Origin: Vreelandella sp031769195
GTDB taxonomy: Bacteria > Pseudomonadota > Gammaproteobacteria > Pseudomonadales > Halomonadaceae
Length of the DNA: 64,000 nt
Direction of reading: 5' to 3'
Assembly (NCBI RefSeq): GCF_031769195.1
Contig: NZ_JAVHNP010000004.1
Location: 248,001-312,000 of the forward strand
The position numbers and the translations under genes are program-made. Position 1 is the stretch's first letter. Every line of letters starts with the position of its first letter. This document shows positions 63,454-64,000 of the stretch, one piece after another. The notes under the pieces were generated by a model that was not told the origin of the DNA, made no database searches, and saw nothing but the letters and a program-made list of their open reading frames with translations.

Positions 63454-64000
63454 TCAGTAATGCAGCACGGTACGAATGCTCTTACCGGCGTGCAGTAGCT
63501 CAAACGCTTCGTTGATCTTCTCAAACGGCATATCGTGGGTGATGAAGTCGTCGATGTTGAGTTCACCGTTCATATAGCGGTCCACGTAGCCCGGCAGCTC
63601 GCTGCGGCCTTTTACGCCACCAAACGCCGAGCCTTTCCAAACGCGCCCAGTCACCAGCTGGAAGGGGCGGGTGGAGATCTCTTCACCTGCGCCGGCCACG
63701 CCAATAATGATCGATTCGCCCCAACCTTTGTGGCAGCACTCCAGTGCAGAGCGCATCACGTTTACGTTGCCGATACACTCAAACGAGTAGTCCACACCAC
63801 CATCGGTCATGTCCACAATCACTTGCTGGATGGGGTCGCTGTAATCTTTGGGGTTCACAAAATCCGTGGCACCAAACTGCTTGGCCAGCGCAAATTTATC
63901 CGCATTCACATCAATAGCGATAATTTTAGATGCTTTCGCCATCACCGCGCCCTGAATCACCGCCAAACCAATGGCCCCCAGGCCGAACACGGCAACGGTA
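63454..64000 (-). CDS. frmA: S-(hydroxymethyl)glutathione dehydrogenase / class III alcohol dehydrogenase (5' end outside window)
   Basis: The C-terminal half of a zinc-dependent class III alcohol dehydrogenase, open to the window edge. The nucleotide-binding motif VFGLGAIGLAVIQGA (GxGxxG) is followed by IIAIDVNADKFALAKQFGATDFVNP, where the aspartate binds NAD, then GVDYSFECIGNV and the C-terminal IRTVLHY typical of FrmA/AdhC. The catalytic zinc site is upstream of the window. It converts S-hydroxymethylglutathione to S-formylglutathione, the substrate of the fghA product. Confidence 0.92.
   Translation of the reverse strand, partial: TVAVFGLGAIGLAVIQGAVMAKASKIIAIDVNADKFALAKQFGATDFVNPKDYSDPIQQVIVDMTDGGVDYSFECIGNVNVMRSALECCHKGWGESIIIGVAGAGEEISTRPFQLVTGRVWKGSAFGGVKGRSELPGYVDRYMNGELNIDDFITHDMPFEKINEAFELLHAGKSIRTVLHY

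Overview
The window looks like a chromosomal segment of a moderately GC-rich, halotolerant gammaproteobacterium, most likely of the Halomonas type. This is an inference from gene content (a ProVWX betaine ABC importer beside a BCCT carrier, many TonB receptors, MtgA, FghA/FrmA, a DUF294 protein next to a DnaQ-like exonuclease); there is no rRNA or marker gene to prove it.

Layout. (1) 1-6.9 kb: a siderophore-uptake cluster with a FecCD permease cut by the window edge, two unlike TonB-dependent receptors, a FecE-type ATPase and a sucraseferredoxin-like Fe-S protein translationally coupled to it. (2) 7.1-28.3 kb: an accessory defence island. It starts with a RelE/NadS toxin-antitoxin pair, an orphan DUF6088 (AbiEi-like) protein and a 37-residue ORF. 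Then comes one leftward array of ten genes over about 19 kb: SNF2 helicase with DUF3883, PtuA, PtuB, DUF1156 methylase, AAA ATPase, PD-(D/E)XK-like protein, EVE-McrB, DUF2357/PDDEXK_7 nuclease, DUF499 ATPase and an unknown protein. Helicase, methylase and DUF499 ATPase are the three parts of an Hma-type system. Between them sit three two-gene modules joined by gaps or overlaps of at most 9 bp. The island ends at the 3' side of a tRNA-Ile2(CAU) gene and carries a rearranged fragment of that tRNA and a decayed nadS copy.

(3) 28.5-37.4 kb: a YceI-like protein, then a leftward FecB-FecCD-FecCD-FecE operon followed by an exporter-type ABC protein, with a divergent FepA/CirA-like receptor. (4) 37.6-45.0 kb: an RND efflux pair, another CirA-like receptor and a divergent LysR regulator. 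(5) 45.1-51.3 kb: an AEC carrier, a PQQ-type sugar dehydrogenase, an NtrB/NtrC-like two-component pair and two small acidic lipoproteins. (6) 51.4-56.5 kb: osmoprotectant uptake, proVWX with a structured leader and a BCCT transporter. (7) 56.5-64 kb: exonuclease and DUF294 protein, DUF4168 protein, EamA carrier, EAL phosphodiesterase, MtgA and the glutathione-dependent formaldehyde oxidation pair FghA/FrmA (the latter cut by the window end).

Two themes stand out. Iron uptake includes four receptors, parts of two FecBCD-type importers and several Fur-box-like sites, but no siderophore biosynthesis genes, which suggests uptake of foreign siderophores or that biosynthesis lies outside the window. 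The defence island packs at least four antiviral modules into one likely transcript beside a tRNA gene, and is the best candidate for new biology.
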